Positions 10,780 through 24,385 of a DNA stretch of 64,000 nucleotides are shown in pieces. Below the pieces are notes generated by a model that saw only the letters and a list, made by a program, of their open reading frames with translations, had not been told where the DNA came from and did not search any database. Position 1 is the stretch's first letter. Each line of letters begins with the position of its first letter. The position numbers were made by a program, and so were the translations under genes. This DNA comes from Chytridium lagenaria (taxonomy: Eukaryota > Chytridiomycota > Chytridiomycetes > Chytridiales > Chytridiaceae), in NCBI GenBank assembly GCA_025449115.1, contig JAHLKC010000025.1, positions 1 to 64,000 of the forward strand, given 5' to 3'.

Positions 10780-13700
10780 ATGGGTGCCGCACTCTCCTCC
10801 CTCCTGCAATGGAGCAACATCCCCGCCTCAACAGATCCCACTCCAACCTCTCTCCAAACCTCTGTCCTCAACAAACAGCTCCTCCATGAGCTCGTTCACA
10901 TTATAGAAGCGTTGGCGCTGCAACATCCAGTGGAGAGTCGGGCCGAGTTTAGGAGGAGTTTAGGGTGGCAGACCACTTCTTTAAGGCCGAGCCATTTTGC
11001 GGGAGCTGGGAGTGGAGTTTGGAATGTCGTACCGTTTGGACAGAAGTGAGTTTGACTTTTTTTCTTTGGAGGGATGCGGAGGGGGTTGCGGGGTTTTGGT
11101 TCTGAGGGCGAGTATTTGCAGGGCCTGAAAGGCTTATTGCGATGTTTCGACTGAAAGGTTTACGATACAGCGACCTAGTAGTATACTTTTCACCTCAACT
11201 GCCTTCAGTATGATCATCAGCACTATCGATTCTACATTGACCACTTCCCATGGACGAGTATGAGGGACTAAATACCACCCTAACTTGAATCCACTTCACA
11301 TCAACCTTCTTTAACCAAATATTCATCACTTATACATCACCCGCTACTCCTTAGAAACCATAAAGCAATGGTCACTTCCATCGCGACCAAATCCGACGGT
11401 CAACCCTTCTTCACCCTCGAACAAGTCACCTCCGGTTCCAACTCTGACACTGGGGCAGTCTTTATGGCCAAAGTCTCGTCAATCGAGTACCTCCATCGCG
11501 TTCTCCATATTGCCGAGGAGATGAAGTTGAGAGAGTTGCAGGATATCCTACAAGGTATAGTCATTCCGCCCCCAACCATCATCTCACTTATTCTTTTCAG
11601 CAAACGTCAACCCTGTTGGGGCCATCTTTGGAACGAGCGGGACATCGACCAGCGGAATTCTTGTAGAGGCTTTTGAGGCTTGCAGTGGAGAGACAGACGT
11701 GAAGAGACGTGAGCAGAATGTCAAACTTTACAAACTGTTGTTGGTGATGAACAGTTTTGATCTGGATCTCTTGGCCGCTGCTGTTCGATCGCAACAGAGG
11801 TAAATATCAGCCCCCCCAATCCTCTTTAGTTTTCCTTAAGACATTTTCACTAGGGAGAAACTCCTCGACATGCATAAAGTATCGACTGAACTTCAGATGC
11901 TCCAAGCGTTCTGCGGAAAAGACCCTAAATGCGCTCTTCTTTCCATCGATTGGGAATCCGACTACATTTTTTCCAACGGATGTCGTGCGCCTCCTTGGCG
12001 TCAGGTTTACGGGGAGATCAGTTACATTGAAGTTCAGGCTCTTGATGTTGATCGATTTATTGTGACGGCCAGTAAAAACGGTTACTTTATTAACAAGGGG
12101 TACTCAGCGGATGATAAGGGTATGTTTCTATCATTGTAGCTGTCGTGATTCGGGAGCTCTCATTGATATTTTACAGGTAATGAACGTTTGAATTATGAAA
12201 AGACGTCGGACGTTTTCCCGACACTTGTGGATTTGATTAAATCGCAGTCAAAACACTTTGAGACGAGAATTGATAAACAAGATTATTTGTATCAACCTAT
12301 AGAATCGCTTGGTATGTCCATACCTCACCAATCATCCAACCTCTGTCATTCTAACCTTTTACTTTTGTTTGTTTCAACAGAGGCGAGTGGTCTTGCCATC
12401 GCACCACAGGCGGAAGCCTCAGGGGTGAATGATGTAAAGGATGAGGTATAATCCAATTCGTTTGTGTTTTATACCAAGAGACTTACCACAACGTCTTTTC
12501 CACATCTGATCAAAAAAAAAACGGAACGCAGGACCAATCTGATGCAGAAGATGAAGAAGAAAACGGAACCCAATCCCGTCATCGTGACGCCAAGCGGTCG
12601 ACCGCCGCCAAAAAAAAGTAAACCCCTCTTTTACATATTTCCTGGAATGAACTCTTTCTTTACCCAATTTAGGAACAAATCTTCCTCTAAATCTCGCAAC
12701 GTCACGGAACCCTCTTTGAAATGGCGGTCTCTCGGTATGACGCTTGAAGAGGCCAAGAATCAACGTAAAAAACGGGTTGGAAGGCCAAACTCGGAAAAGG
12801 GACGTCGGGAGGGAAGCCCTGTTCGAGGGGGACGGAAAGTTGGGGGCGGTGGACGGTCACCGAGTTTGGATGGAGAGGATGTGTCGGATAGTGATGCTGG
12901 TATATACCTTCTATTTTTTTCTCTGTTATATTAAGGTGTTTTCTTGTTTCCTTGCGCATTTTTGATATTATTATTATTATTATAATTAAACAACTGTCTG
13001 TTGTTTTTTTCCTACGGTTTTAGAAATCTCGTCAGAGGAGGAAGTCCAAGAAAAACGGCAGGAAAACAGTAAGTTCATCTGCTCCCTTAACCCTTATCAC
13101 CACATCCGCCCACTAAAATTTTCTATAGACGAACTGCCCGCGGAATACTACTCGATCCAAAAACTCGTCAAATACCTCCCGCTGCGGCAATCAAACTGCC
13201 ACAATAATCGCCATCTGTTCCCTACGCGATTTCGATTTAACCAATGGTACGCCCTCCCTTTTTTTATCATGAGTCCCTTACCCTTTTACAGAGTTCAACC
13301 AGATTGCGATCCGGGATGTCGGAGGCCTCGACACCCTTGTAAATTTGTTGGACACGGAGAACCCGAAATGCAAAAACGGGGCTTTGAAAATCCTTAAAGA
13401 AATTTCGCAGAATGGTATGTACAAACTTTCTTATTTGAAACTCATCAACTTTTTTTCGACAGTCCAAATTCGTTCCTCTATCGCCGACTTGGACGGTATG
13501 CAACCCCTTGTCGAACTCCTCCGAGACCCCGACGAAGAGATCAAATGTCTCGCAGCCGAAACCATTGCTCATTGTGCTAAAACGGTACGTCCTCCCATCC
13601 CCAACATCTTTTAGCTAAACCATATTCTTTAGCCCGGAACCGCCGCGCAGTCCGTCGATACGGTGGTATCCGTAAACTTGTCCGTCTACTCAAAACAAAA

Positions 13701-15780
13701 TCCGTGGGAAAGGAAGAACGTGTCGCGATTTCTGGAGCTCTTGCACTTGCGACTTGCAGTAAAAGCGGTGAGTTTATCACTATTTCATCCCTTTCACGAC
13801 TTTACCTTTGACCATAACAATCTAACTTACCCCACCTTCTAGCCAAGAACAAGGAAGCCATCCAGCTCGCTGGTGCGATCCCACTTCTCGCCAATCTCCT
13901 GGAATCTCAGAATGAGTCTTTGTTGATACCTGTTGTGGGGATTCTACAGGAATGCGCTTCGGATGAGAATTACAGGGTTGCGATCAGGAGTTCGGGAATG
14001 ATTAAATTTTTGGTGGAGAATCTCGCGAGTAAGAATGTAGAGCTGCAGACGCATTGCGCAAGTGCTATTTTCAAGTGCGCGGAGGAAGGTGAGTTTCTGT
14101 TGAGGTTTTTTGTGGATGACTTTTTCTTCTCATGTTGCCTTTTTCCCTCATTGTTTTTGGGCGGAAGGAAGGGGGGAGTTGGCTTTCGGCTTAAAGCCCG
14201 TCATTGATATAGTTTTGTGAAGAGTTAAAGATTATCTTACAGAAACGTTTAAATTTACCATTTTTATGTTTAAATTCGTTCCATTTCTTGATGTTAACTT
14301 CATTTTTTTAGACGAAACTCGAGCCCTTGTACGCGTCTACAATGGTCTCACACCTCTCGTCAACCTTCTGGACAATCTATCCAACAAAGAGCTCCTCGTC
14401 GCCGCAACCGGTGCGGTCTGGAAGTGTGCCCAAAACCGTAAGCTCCCCCATCCTCACTAGAAAAAAATGAACTAACACCCCAAAAGTTGACAACGTCGCG
14501 GCTTTCAACAAACTCAACACCATCAAGAAACTTGTCGGGTTGATGGAAAATCAGCCTGAGGATGTGCTTGTGAATGTTGTGGGAGCTTTGGGAGCTTGTG
14601 CGCAGACGCGTAAGTCCCTTAAATGGTTTTAGAATATCTAATGTCTTGTAGCCGATGGTCGCCAGAGCATTCGTGAAAGTAACGGGATCACGCCACTTGT
14701 TAATCTCCTCACCGGGACGAACCAAGCGCTCCTCGTCAACGTCACCACAGCCGTTGGAGCCTGCGCTCTCGACAGTACGTGACCTCATATCCTCCTGTAC
14801 TAACATTTCAAAAGGCGACTCCATGGCCATCATTGATCGTCTTGATGGAGTTCGATTGCTTTGGTCGCTTTTAAAATCAAACAACCCACAGGTTCAAGCC
14901 TCAGCTGCATGGGCGATATCGCCGTGTATTGAGCATGGTAATTTTGAAAAAAGTTTGATGTATATTAATGAGGGTTTAGCTAAGGATGCTGGGGAGATGG
15001 TTAGAAGTTTCGTGGGAGGTTTGGAATTGATTGTGTCTTTGTTAAAATCGGATCACACGGAGGTGCTCGCGAGTGTTTGTGCGGCGATCGCCAACATTGC
15101 GAAAGATGGTGAGCCTTATTTTTTATTTTGGATCTGCTTCAAGTTCACTGACTTCTTTTTGTTTTCCTCGTCTTATATCTTTTCCTTACCCGAACGCAAA
15201 TATATTTTTTTAAAATAATCAACAGAGGAGAACCTTGCCGTCATCACCGACCACGGTGTCGTTCCCATGCTCGCAAAACTCACCAACACGCGTAACGACA
15301 AGCTCCGAAAACATCTCGCCGAAGCCATTGCCCGATGCTGTCATTGGGGAAATAACCGTGTCGCCTTTGGAACCGCCAGCGCGGTGGCTCCTCTTGTTAA
15401 ATACCTTCGTAGCCCTGATGAAGAGGTTCATCGATCAACTGCGAGGGCTTTGCATCAACTTTCGATGGATCGTAAGTGGACGGGCTTTTCTATCTTTCTT
15501 TTTTCTTTTTTCTGTTATTCTTTTTTTTCATTCTTTTGTCTCTGATGATGGTTTTTGCTTTCAGCGGATAACTGTATTACTATGCACGAGCATGGAGTTG
15601 TGCAGCTGTTGCTGGGGATGGTGGGAAGTTCCGATCCGGCGTTGCAGGAGGCGGCTGCGGGGGACTATTGGGAACATTAGAAGGTACGTCCTCCGTTATC
15701 ACTGTTTTTAAATCATTTATCTAACATTACATTTTCGCAAAAGACTCGCTTTGGCTAGCGAGAAGGCATCCATGTCGTAA
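10780..15780 (+). CDS. ARMC4: ARMC4/ODAD2, outer dynein arm docking protein
   Basis: Builds or tethers the docking complex that anchors outer dynein arms on flagellar doublets. The start [11 protein letters not shown] matches the vertebrate N-terminus as I recall it. A conserved N-terminal region ([36 protein letters not shown]) leads to an acidic/basic linker (about 12,530-13,070) and then about ten armadillo repeats from 13,140. Very conserved blocks are [35 protein letters not shown] and [16 protein letters not shown], ending near [13 protein letters not shown]. There are 22 exons, with exon 1 at 10,780-11,045 and exon 2 from 11,355. Three single-base shifts (CCC at 13,178-13,180, the acceptor at 13,632, GGGGG at 15,659-15,663) net to +1. 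Allowing for them, the exons total 1,086 codons, close to the usual length. A 42-nt intron lies at 14,938-14,979. Confidence 0.93.
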
Positions 15781-16617
15781 ATGGCTGTTGCCCTTTTTTG
15801 TGAATAAGTTTCTTTGCGTTGAAAAAAAAAACTGTTAGAAAATTCATGTACTCACTGCACCCTTCACCCTTCACCCTTTTATTTTGTCTCAAGAAAGGCC
15901 ATTAAAACTCTATAAATAAAAACACTAATAAACACATCTGAAAACTAAATTCTTTTCCCATTCCAAAACGAGACTCAACAATAATCTACTTGCTTTTCCC
16001 CCGTACACATGCCAAAACTCGAATGCCGTCTTCAACCATCAACATTAGACGCGGAGTAAAGCTTTCTCTACAGGCCGCTTATCAATATCCATCATCAATT
16101 CCCAGCAGGAAACCCACGAAAGGCATCATGATCGCCTTGGACGCTGGAATTGGGTTCCCACGTTAAAAATTACGGATACTTATCTTGGTAGGCAAATCAA
16201 CAGAATCTGAGAAGGACATTGATGCATCTTTTCCAAAAAAATATTTACACGAAAAATTATGATAAGATAAGAATAAGACTCGTTTTTTTTTTTCGACCAT
16301 AAAAATGCCATCAAAAGTCTATGCCGACGGTACAGGAACGCTCAAACTGCGATTGGCTGAGAAACGCAAAATGAACGGAATCAATCCAACAAAAGAGGAG
16401 TTGGGAAGTTGAGAAGGAGGAGGATATGTACAAAGAATAGATGGAGGAGTACATAACGGCCATGGTCGAATTCAATTGAAAAGAGCCAATACGGGAATAT
16501 GATATAGGAGAATGAGGTTTCACAGCGCAGCCAAAAGTTAAAGGCCCAAGAAAACAAAACAAAAAAACAGATGAGGCACGTTCGATTCGGAAAAAAAAAA
16601 TAAAAAAAAATGAGGGT
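15781..16617. other. Convergent 3' intergenic region
   Basis: AT-rich, with A and T homopolymers near 15,823, 16,286 and 16,590. It lies between the 3' ends of two convergent genes. No gene seen; both 3' UTRs are expected here. Confidence 0.5.
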
Positions 16618-19135
16618 TAAGATCCATCAGAAGGTCTAGCTTGATGCTTCTGTTGATGTTTCTGCATTTCTCCAAAACCTTCCTCCCTCCTTATTTGATC
16701 TGTTAATAAACTTCCACTGCTCCTGTCCGGCGCATCATTAATATGATAATGAAACTCTTCCTTCCTCCTTCCATTATCAGGGGGTGGAGAGTACAAAGCT
16801 CGGTCAACAGGGAGAGGTGGGAGGAGCGGAAAGGTTTGAGCAGAATTGAAGTTAGGTGGAAGGCGGTGAGTGTGGTATTGAAGGGTCGAGGTTGTGGAGG
16901 AGGTTGAACGAGGACGACGGATCGATCGTGGTTAACAATTTGGCCGGATGAGCGATACGCGGGGAGGGTGATTGAATTTGAAAGAGAATTGGATTGATGT
17001 GGGAAAGTAGAGAGTTGCGGAAGAGTCGCCGGTGGGCTGTATTGGGCATAATGAGGTGTGGCCCAAGCGGTTGAGACGGTTGAGGTTGGTGCAAATGAGG
17101 TTGGGACGGTGGAGGTCGTAGTCGGATAAGAGGTATATGAAGAGGATGATAACGAGACATTAAAATTCACGTTCACATGCGCAAGAGATGGTGACGTCAG
17201 TGGAGTCGGAACAGGCGTCGGGTACTGGTACTGCAACGAAGACGACGGTGTCCATCCTTGACTCCTATACCCTTGCTGTTCTCCAATCTCCATCGGCATC
17301 CCAATTGATGGTTGCGAATTAATCGTAGTTGAGATGTATGAGGGTTGTTGATGTCCAGAGGGATGATGATGTCCGAGCTCAAGACGCGCGGCGAGGGCAG
17401 TGTCAGTGGTAACAATACCAGGACCGTTTTCAGCTGCAGCGGCTCGTGCTTCGTTGACGAGTGCTGCGGTGAAGATATCGGAGGTGTTGCTAGAGCCCGT
17501 GGTATGCACTTTGACGTGTTTCTTTAGAATATCGCTTCTGTATTTACAGTCAGAAAGCGGAAACCTGATGACAAGATACGCAAAGAATAAAGAGATGGAG
17601 AGGAAGTGAAATTGCCACAAGAATTGAAAAGTTTCCGTCATCCGAGTTCTTACCGACTAAATCTTTTGCCACAAGCCAAAACCGGACACTTAAATGCAAA
17701 AGGCTGAATATGCGTACTTTTGTAGTGTCTCGAACGATGCGAACTTCTACTAAACACTTTCCCACAAGTATCCACAGTACATTGATAAACCTTCTTAGCC
17801 CTTCCCGCTGTCTCCATCTTCTCCTCATCACCACTCTGTGGATACAAAGCATCACCCGTGTCATCGCTGAGAGCACTGATACTACTAATATTGCTCGCAT
17901 TACTCTGGAGGGACACGTTGCTATTCCCACGAGGTCGCGTGTAACTGGGCCAATACGATGGTTCAACAGGTGAGGGTTCGGAGGTGTTGGGGTGCTCAGG
18001 AATCTGCGGGAGCGCGTCGTTGGTGTTTCTAGTGCGGTCGAGGAGGGAGAGAGAGGTGGGTATGAAGGGTTCAGAAACTACAGAATGGTAGGTGTGGATA
18101 GGGTTTGAACTGTGATGGTATTGGGAATAAAACGATTGTGCAGATTGAGAATGGTCCGAGAGTTCATTTGAGGGAATATGCTGTTGCTGCTGCTGATGTG
18201 CGGAAGTATCGTTTCAGACATATCATGTACAGGTATGTAAGAATTTGACTGCGTGCTCATTCTTCTCGAGTCACTAATACTGGTGCTCCCCGGAAACGAA
18301 CCCGATTCAAACGACAACGCCTCTTGCAACGCTGGAGCGATATGTGACGGCTGAATCGGTCCCAAGTTATAATTGTGTGACGCAATGTTTTGGTTTAGTT
18401 GGGTGGAATGTGACGTGAAGCTGTAGGATGACGACAAGCGAGGGAGGAGAGGTGCAGTAACAGGGGCTGATGTTGAAAGCGTTGATGAAACAGCCTCCGG
18501 CTCCACGTCGTCGCGGTATGAGCAAAGAGACATACGTCTGGGGTAAGAAGTAGCAAAGCTTCCATACGCCTTCTCCGAGGATGGAGGCAGAGGAGGACGT
18601 GCGTCAAGGGAAAAGCGTCTTTGAGTTGAGGATGACTGGGAAGAATGCTCCATCTCTGTCATAGTTTGCAATGACGATGGTAAAGGGTGCTGCGTATCAA
18701 AGGAAAATCGCCGTTGTGATGAGGATGGGAGAAAAGCTTGCTCGATCTCTGGAGAGGTAACAGCTGACGAGGAGTCCTGATCACCAACAATGGATGTAGC
18801 AGCGGAAGCGGTAGGACTCAAGGCGGGTGTGGAAGGTAAATTTGTGACGGCAGCCGCTACGGCGGCGGCATAGGCGGCAGAATCTGCTGCGCGGGCATGC
18901 AGCCTCGCATGCCGAACGAGCTCATCGCTTCTGCTAAACTTTTTCATGCATACTGAGCATTGAAAGGGTTTCTCGCCGCTGTGGATTCGGAGATGCCGTA
19001 TTAAATGTTCTTGCCTGTTAAAGGCTACATGAGGGATGACATAATGTTAACCAAATATGTTGAATAGAAAGTTGAAACATGCAAAAACTGACCTCTGGAG
19101 CATTGATTGCATGAAAACGGCCGTGATGTCTCCAT
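16618..19135 (-). CDS. C2H2 zinc-finger transcription regulator with two finger pairs
   Basis: The start (19,135-19,133) gives [14 protein letters not shown]. An intron (19,092-19,025) splits the first finger, which resumes [15 protein letters not shown]. The second is [23 protein letters not shown]. This pair has the linker HSGEKPF and the RSDEL helix typical of the CreA/Mig1 class. A long Ser/Ala-rich region follows, then a second pair (about 17,790-17,600): [17 protein letters not shown]... and [20 protein letters not shown]. The intron between them ends at AAATACAG. The C-terminus is Ser/Thr/Pro/Gln-rich. A 38-nt intron near 18,230-18,193 restores the frame. One shift near 16,885 leads to the end at 16,618. 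Targets are unknown; carbon regulation is only a guess from finger similarity. Confidence 0.8.
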
Positions 19136-21946
19136 CTTAAGAGTCTAATTGTGTTCTTTGCTGTAATTTTGATTGAAAGCATTTCAGTCGTGTAAAGAGT
19201 GACAAAAGTGGCAGCAAATCAAGGGACTAACCTTCGAAGTCACCGTGGTGCAGTCGACAACGACTCTGAATTCCTGTTTAATGTTTGTCAATAGAACGAC
19301 ATATTTGGAGAGTGTATAAACAGAAGAGCGGCCCATCTATGGGAAATGAATGTACGAAAGAAAGTTTACCGTCAAATATGCCCAAGTGACAGCCAGATCT
19401 GCAATACAGGACGGCGAAGAAGGTTGACGGATGTTTGTGGAGAGTCGTAGCGAGAGCCGCAGGTTATCCCCCGGGGGAGTGAGGGGTAGAGAAAGCAAAC
19501 TAGACCCCACAAGAGCAAGAGCAGCCAGCTGAAGACGGAGGCCAAGCAAAAAATACAGCCGAGTACGATAAGAAACCGACCGGGCAGAGTGTCAGACCAG
19601 AGCGCGTACCAAACACAGCGGGTGGGCCAGAATAACGCAACGCGTTGGGATCTATTGGGGGAAGGAGGGCGTTGAGGTCAGAAATGGGCAACGCGGGGGA
19701 ATGGAAATTAAATAAAATAAATAAATAAATAAAATAATATTTGTTTTAGGCAACCACCACATGGCGGCGCCACTTGACAAGAGATTTAATTTTGATAGTC
19801 CGCCCCTCCCTTCCCCTCCCCCACACTCACACTGCACACACCCACAATGAAGGCAGGGAAAAGGCTTTCTCTGTGAGGAACCCACCAATAAATGACCAAG
19901 TACTAAATATAATATGTGTGTGGTGGATTCAGGCGCAGGCTGGAAGTGAGGGGAGTTGGGACAGAGTGAGGGGTGTGGAGGATGCTATGTCTGTGCTGCA
20001 GAGGAAGGACGGATGGGACAATGTGGGGATGGACGGCCTTCCTTGATTGACAAAGAGGGAGGAATGTAAGCTGCGAGCAAGGAGGGTGAGGATGACAACG
20101 AATATCGTTTATGGGCCGATGAGAAAGAAAAGGTTTGGAAGTTTGCATGCGCTGATGTTACGAGAGCATGAGATGCGATTTCCAAACAGCATGCGAGAAA
20201 AGATGAAGGCACTCTATTGGCTAATAAAGGCGCCATAAAGAAAGCCCTTCGGATGAACTTGTTCCTCCTGTGCCTCCCATCACATTGTCCAGAATCTATC
20301 AGAGACTCCATCCATGACGAAAGGGCAATACCTACCCGAAAAGAATATGACTGCCCCGAGAAAAAGAGACGAGTCTGCTCTTCGTTCAAAATGGCTAGTG
20401 CAGTGAAGTCACCGTGAGGAACGAATGCGCGACCACCCTGCAGCTAGCTAGCTATACGTACCGACGAAGTTAATTTCAAGAAAAAAATATTTCTTACGAA
20501 GTCCATTTTCTTAGAACCTATCCGTCAGAGATATGAAGGACTAACACTAACGATAGATAGAATGATGCATATGAATGGGTGATGTCTCATCCACACTTTG
20601 ACTAACTCGTTCGCTCTCTAAGCGGTAAAACTCTGGTGTGATTCAAACGCTTTATCTGCAAAATGCTGAAAGTGCAGCAGCTTACCCTTTGTCTTCCCAT
20701 AATTTTGAATACTATTCCAAATAAGTTTACCCCATTCGTTATCTTTCCGGTGGCGAGTGAGATGTGGTCGTGGAGCAAGGCGGTGGGAAGACATTAGATA
20801 TGGATTCGACTCTTTCGTAAGCGTTGGCCGGATTTTTCCTGACGGGGGCATACTTGCAATGAGGGGGGTTGCGATAGGGCATTCTCTTTACCCCATCTTC
20901 CCAGTCTACATGCATTGAATTGAGATGGTACGAGATGATCGACCGCCTCAGTTAGTGTCGAACAATGACGGATGATGGACAGCCAAGCTGTTTAAGCGGA
21001 GTTTAAACGATGTTACACCAATGTAAATTGACTTTGACGTCATCATTTGGGATCGCTCTGGAGTCGACGAGCAAAGTCAAACCAGTGCGCGCCAGAGCGG
21101 ACGTACGCAGACGTTAAAAGCGTGGACGTGGCACTTGATTTTAATTACTTAGTGGGCGAATTAGTATTGTGCATATAATTACGCAGCATTTTTATATACA
21201 TGCGATCGATCAACAGTCGATTGGTCATTGAACATAGTCACTCGAGTTATAATCTGGAAAATGTAATAGGCAATAGTACATCTTATGGCATGATTCTGCA
21301 ACGTATCCGATGCTTTCTCAAACATTTTACAGTGGCCTATATATATGGGGAATAAGCTTTATCCATTCAGGCTGGTATATTAGACTATCTTAGGTATCCA
21401 AATGATGTGAATGCGGCCTTTCGAATCAGAACCCTACAGAACCCTACAGATTAAACTGAATATAAGACGAAGACGTTGCGGGTTACAGTGCTACGGTTTT
21501 ATGGATGAAAAGGTGTCGTGAAAGAGACTGTGACCTTTGCAGCGTCGACGCGTTCAATGTGACTAAATTGAGGTGTTTTGGGGTTGCCGAAAATTGCGGC
21601 GGCGAAAGTGGAACCATCATTGTTGCTATCGTTTAGGTCAGAGTTGAAGGAAGAGCCTTTGAAAGCCTGTGTTGAGGTAAAGGTTCCATCTCGTGGGCGT
21701 TGAGTGTAAAGGAAAGAGGTGTGCGATGCAGAAAAAACATGCCCATTGTCAGCAGCCTTTTTTCATAAAATGAAATGACAATCCCAAAGACACAATCAAA
21801 TCAACTCAAAACAAACAGCATCTTAATTCCAGAGACACTATAATCAACATGGGAAGCATCCCTCTGCTCCTTCACGACATCAATCAGCGAAAAAACTATT
21901 AAAAAAACAAAGAGAAGAGAAAGACGCAACGGATCACACTACACTT
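19136..21946. other. Long intergenic region upstream of two divergent genes
   Basis: This is a shared upstream region of about 2.8 kb between divergently transcribed genes. Open frames of up to 134 codons (19,985-20,389, - strand) show no conserved-looking segments or splice-linked partners. A short direct repeat AGAACCCTAC occurs twice at about 21,427-21,446. I see no RNA gene. Confidence 0.45.
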
Positions 21947-23648
21947 ATGATAGCCTTGCATAAGAGAGCGCTGCTTGCAGTCCTGCTTACGTTCCTGCTG
22001 TGCTTTCCGTTGACCATCATCCATGCTACTCCGACAGAGGAAGAATTGGTTCAAGACAGTGAGTATGTTACAGATTCAGCCGTCCTCTTTGCAATCTTTA
22101 AATCTGACTGTCGCTTCAGTTCAACTTCAAATCAACAAAGCGATTGATACCGGCCGTGTCCTGAATTGTAAACGACCCGCTTTTGTTTTTTTTTATACAT
22201 CACTCATGTCTATATTAGCTCTAAATCACCAAGCGCAAAAGAATAGAATTTGTAGTGACAGAAACGCCCAATGCGCCCCTATACAAGCTGAACTCCAGGC
22301 TGCAAAAGATAAGTTCGTGAAACTAGAAAACGATGCCAGACAGTTAGCCGCCTTGCGCAAGGCCGACTCCGATAAGAGTGGAAAGTCAGAAGACTCAAGT
22401 GTCGGAACAGAAGCATCCGGAAGCTCGGCTTCTGGCTCTATCGCAGCTGAGGAAGCTGCCAAAGCTGCTGAAATCGCAGCGGCGGAGACTCGGAGGCGAA
22501 GAAAGAATGCTAAGTCGGAAATGGAACAGATGGAGAAAGGTATAAGGCAGATCCAAAGCAACGCAGAGGCACATCTTCAAAATCTGCATAAGGAAGAATC
22601 GTCAGCTTTAGCTAGGATACAAGTCGCAGTCAGTAAGTAGCTTCTCATCTTTCAAAAAACCAATATTCTCAATTAACTCGCCATTCATAGATGTGCCTGA
22701 TCAACACCGTAAAAAGTTAATTGAGTCTGGAACATCGGAACTACAGCATGATAGAGTACTCTTTGTTAAAGATGCCGTCACAGGAGTTGATAATGCAACA
22801 CCCGGCACAGTATTGGCGCAAACTCGGCCACAAACTGAAGCTGTTTACAGAGCTATTCAAGATCGGTACGTAAAAAAAAAAGTACGCATACATTTTAATG
22901 AAAGAGTAGTATTCGCACAGGCGTCCATCCCATTTCTCTCCCTGATGATGTCAGACTAGAGAGTCTCGACGCATTGGATCCAGTTGACAAATCCGTCAAT
23001 AAGCTCACCAGTGGTAAAAGGCAAGGAAACGTGAATGCAATCGTGAGCTCATCCAGTCATATTCTTTCGTTGACATTTCTTCTATAGATTAACGTACACG
23101 GTAGAAAGCTGGGGGTCATTATCCACTGTGACATTCTTCGCCGTCGAAGCCTGGAAGCACTCGACGCCAACACGAACTCGAGGCTTTTCGCCAAACTTCA
23201 AAGGCGCGCGATTGCCGGAACAGACGAATGCAAAAAGAAGCACGCAAACAAGGTTGCTGCGAATGTGAATGCTTTTTCCAAAACCAGGGCTCTGAACAAG
23301 GATGGAAGCGTCAACGTCAAGGTAAGCAAAGCAGAAAAAGTCAATGCTAAAGAATAACATTTGTAGGGGTCACTTGCAAACTTGAAAGCAGTTAAGCCAA
23401 ACGCCGTCGGAAAGATCACCAAATCATCTCTCAACACAACTGGTAAGGTGAAATCGTGGCCAAAAGTTCAAATCCCTCCTGTGGAAACGGAAACTACCAA
23501 TTCTTCTGGCAAAAAAGCGGGTGGCGAGACTGCTCCTCAGACTACCTCCAAACCTCAACACGGGCCTACGAAAAAGACGCATAAGAGGCCGGCACGCGTT
23601 GCTGTGACCAATCGGCAAGCTAAGCCGTTACGCTCAATAAGAAGTTAG
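21947..23648 (+). CDS. Secreted or ER-targeted coiled-coil protein, Lys/Ser-rich tail
   Basis: Seven exons: 21947-22058, 22120-22167, 22219-22632, 22691-22865, 22921-23042, 23088-23321 and 23367-23648. Residues 1-28 are a signal peptide (RALLAVLLTFLLCFPLTIIH, then ATPTE). The middle is Ala/Glu/Lys-rich with heptad character (IQAELQAAKDKFVKLENDA; EEAAKAAEIAAAETRRRRK), so a coiled coil is likely. The rest carries few cysteines and ends in a basic Thr/Lys/Pro-rich tail (KKTHKRPARVAVTNRQAK). One base seems missing at the 22,865/22,921 junction to keep the frame. No family recognised. Export is inferred from the leader alone. Confidence 0.65.
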
Positions 23649-24385
23649 TATTCAATTGACGTTAAAAAATTACTGGAGGCAACGACAGCGGGCGAAACTG
23701 AGTCGGGTGAAAGAATGGGAAATACAGTTCCTAGTTATATGTTTTTCTTTCTTTTCTTTTTTTCGCGGTTTGATAGCAGATTTATTACATACCGTGCAGA
23801 TTCTAAATGATTTGCGCCTTTGATACTTTTCTATCATTTTTCGGCTTTCACGCGTTATTCTCCTTTTTATTCGTTTGTATTATTAATAAAAATATTGTTA
23901 ATATGTATCGATTAGATTACAGTCATTATTTGCTTTTGCTACACTCATGTAATTTCCTTTGAAAATAGTATTACAGTCATCCATCATTTATACAAATCCA
24001 TGTTATAGGAAGGAGGTGAGGGACCATCGTCTAAACCGTAGATACCAGCCATCCTTAGATCTCACGGTGCTTTCGTGGACAAGTTCTCTTTTGTTGTTTT
24101 CTTCTTGATCGTTTGGTCACTCATTTCGACACCTATTGAACGCATTAGAATGAACAGAGAGTTCGCATATAATTCCAACGAAAGGGTGTGGAGCTTTGTG
24201 GGAACGCATTTTGCAAAGCTGTTTGCCGAATCTTATAAAACAGTCTATTACAATGCAAGATACACTAAATATTAAAAAGAAGCCACAACTGAAACGTGAT
24301 GTCTAGAAAACGGTCAACGACTAGAAAGTGAAAGAAAATGTTCCTCAAAGGAAAAGTAAGCAACCGAAAAAAACTGGCTAACCCG
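23649..24385. other. Intergenic region
   Basis: Mostly AT-rich. A 66-codon + frame (24,075-24,275) starts with a hydrophobic leader-like stretch (FSFVVFFLIVWSLISTP) but has no other support. Copy C ends convergently at 24,386. Confidence 0.35.

Noticed and set aside
11046..11354. Two separate genes at 10,780 and 11,368, the second with its own ATG
   Set aside because: Joining 11,045 to 11,355 keeps phase and aligns both pieces with the continuous ARMC4 N-terminus.
19985..20389. 134-codon minus-strand protein
   Set aside because: No conserved-looking segments or splice partners; it lies in the upstream region between divergent genes.
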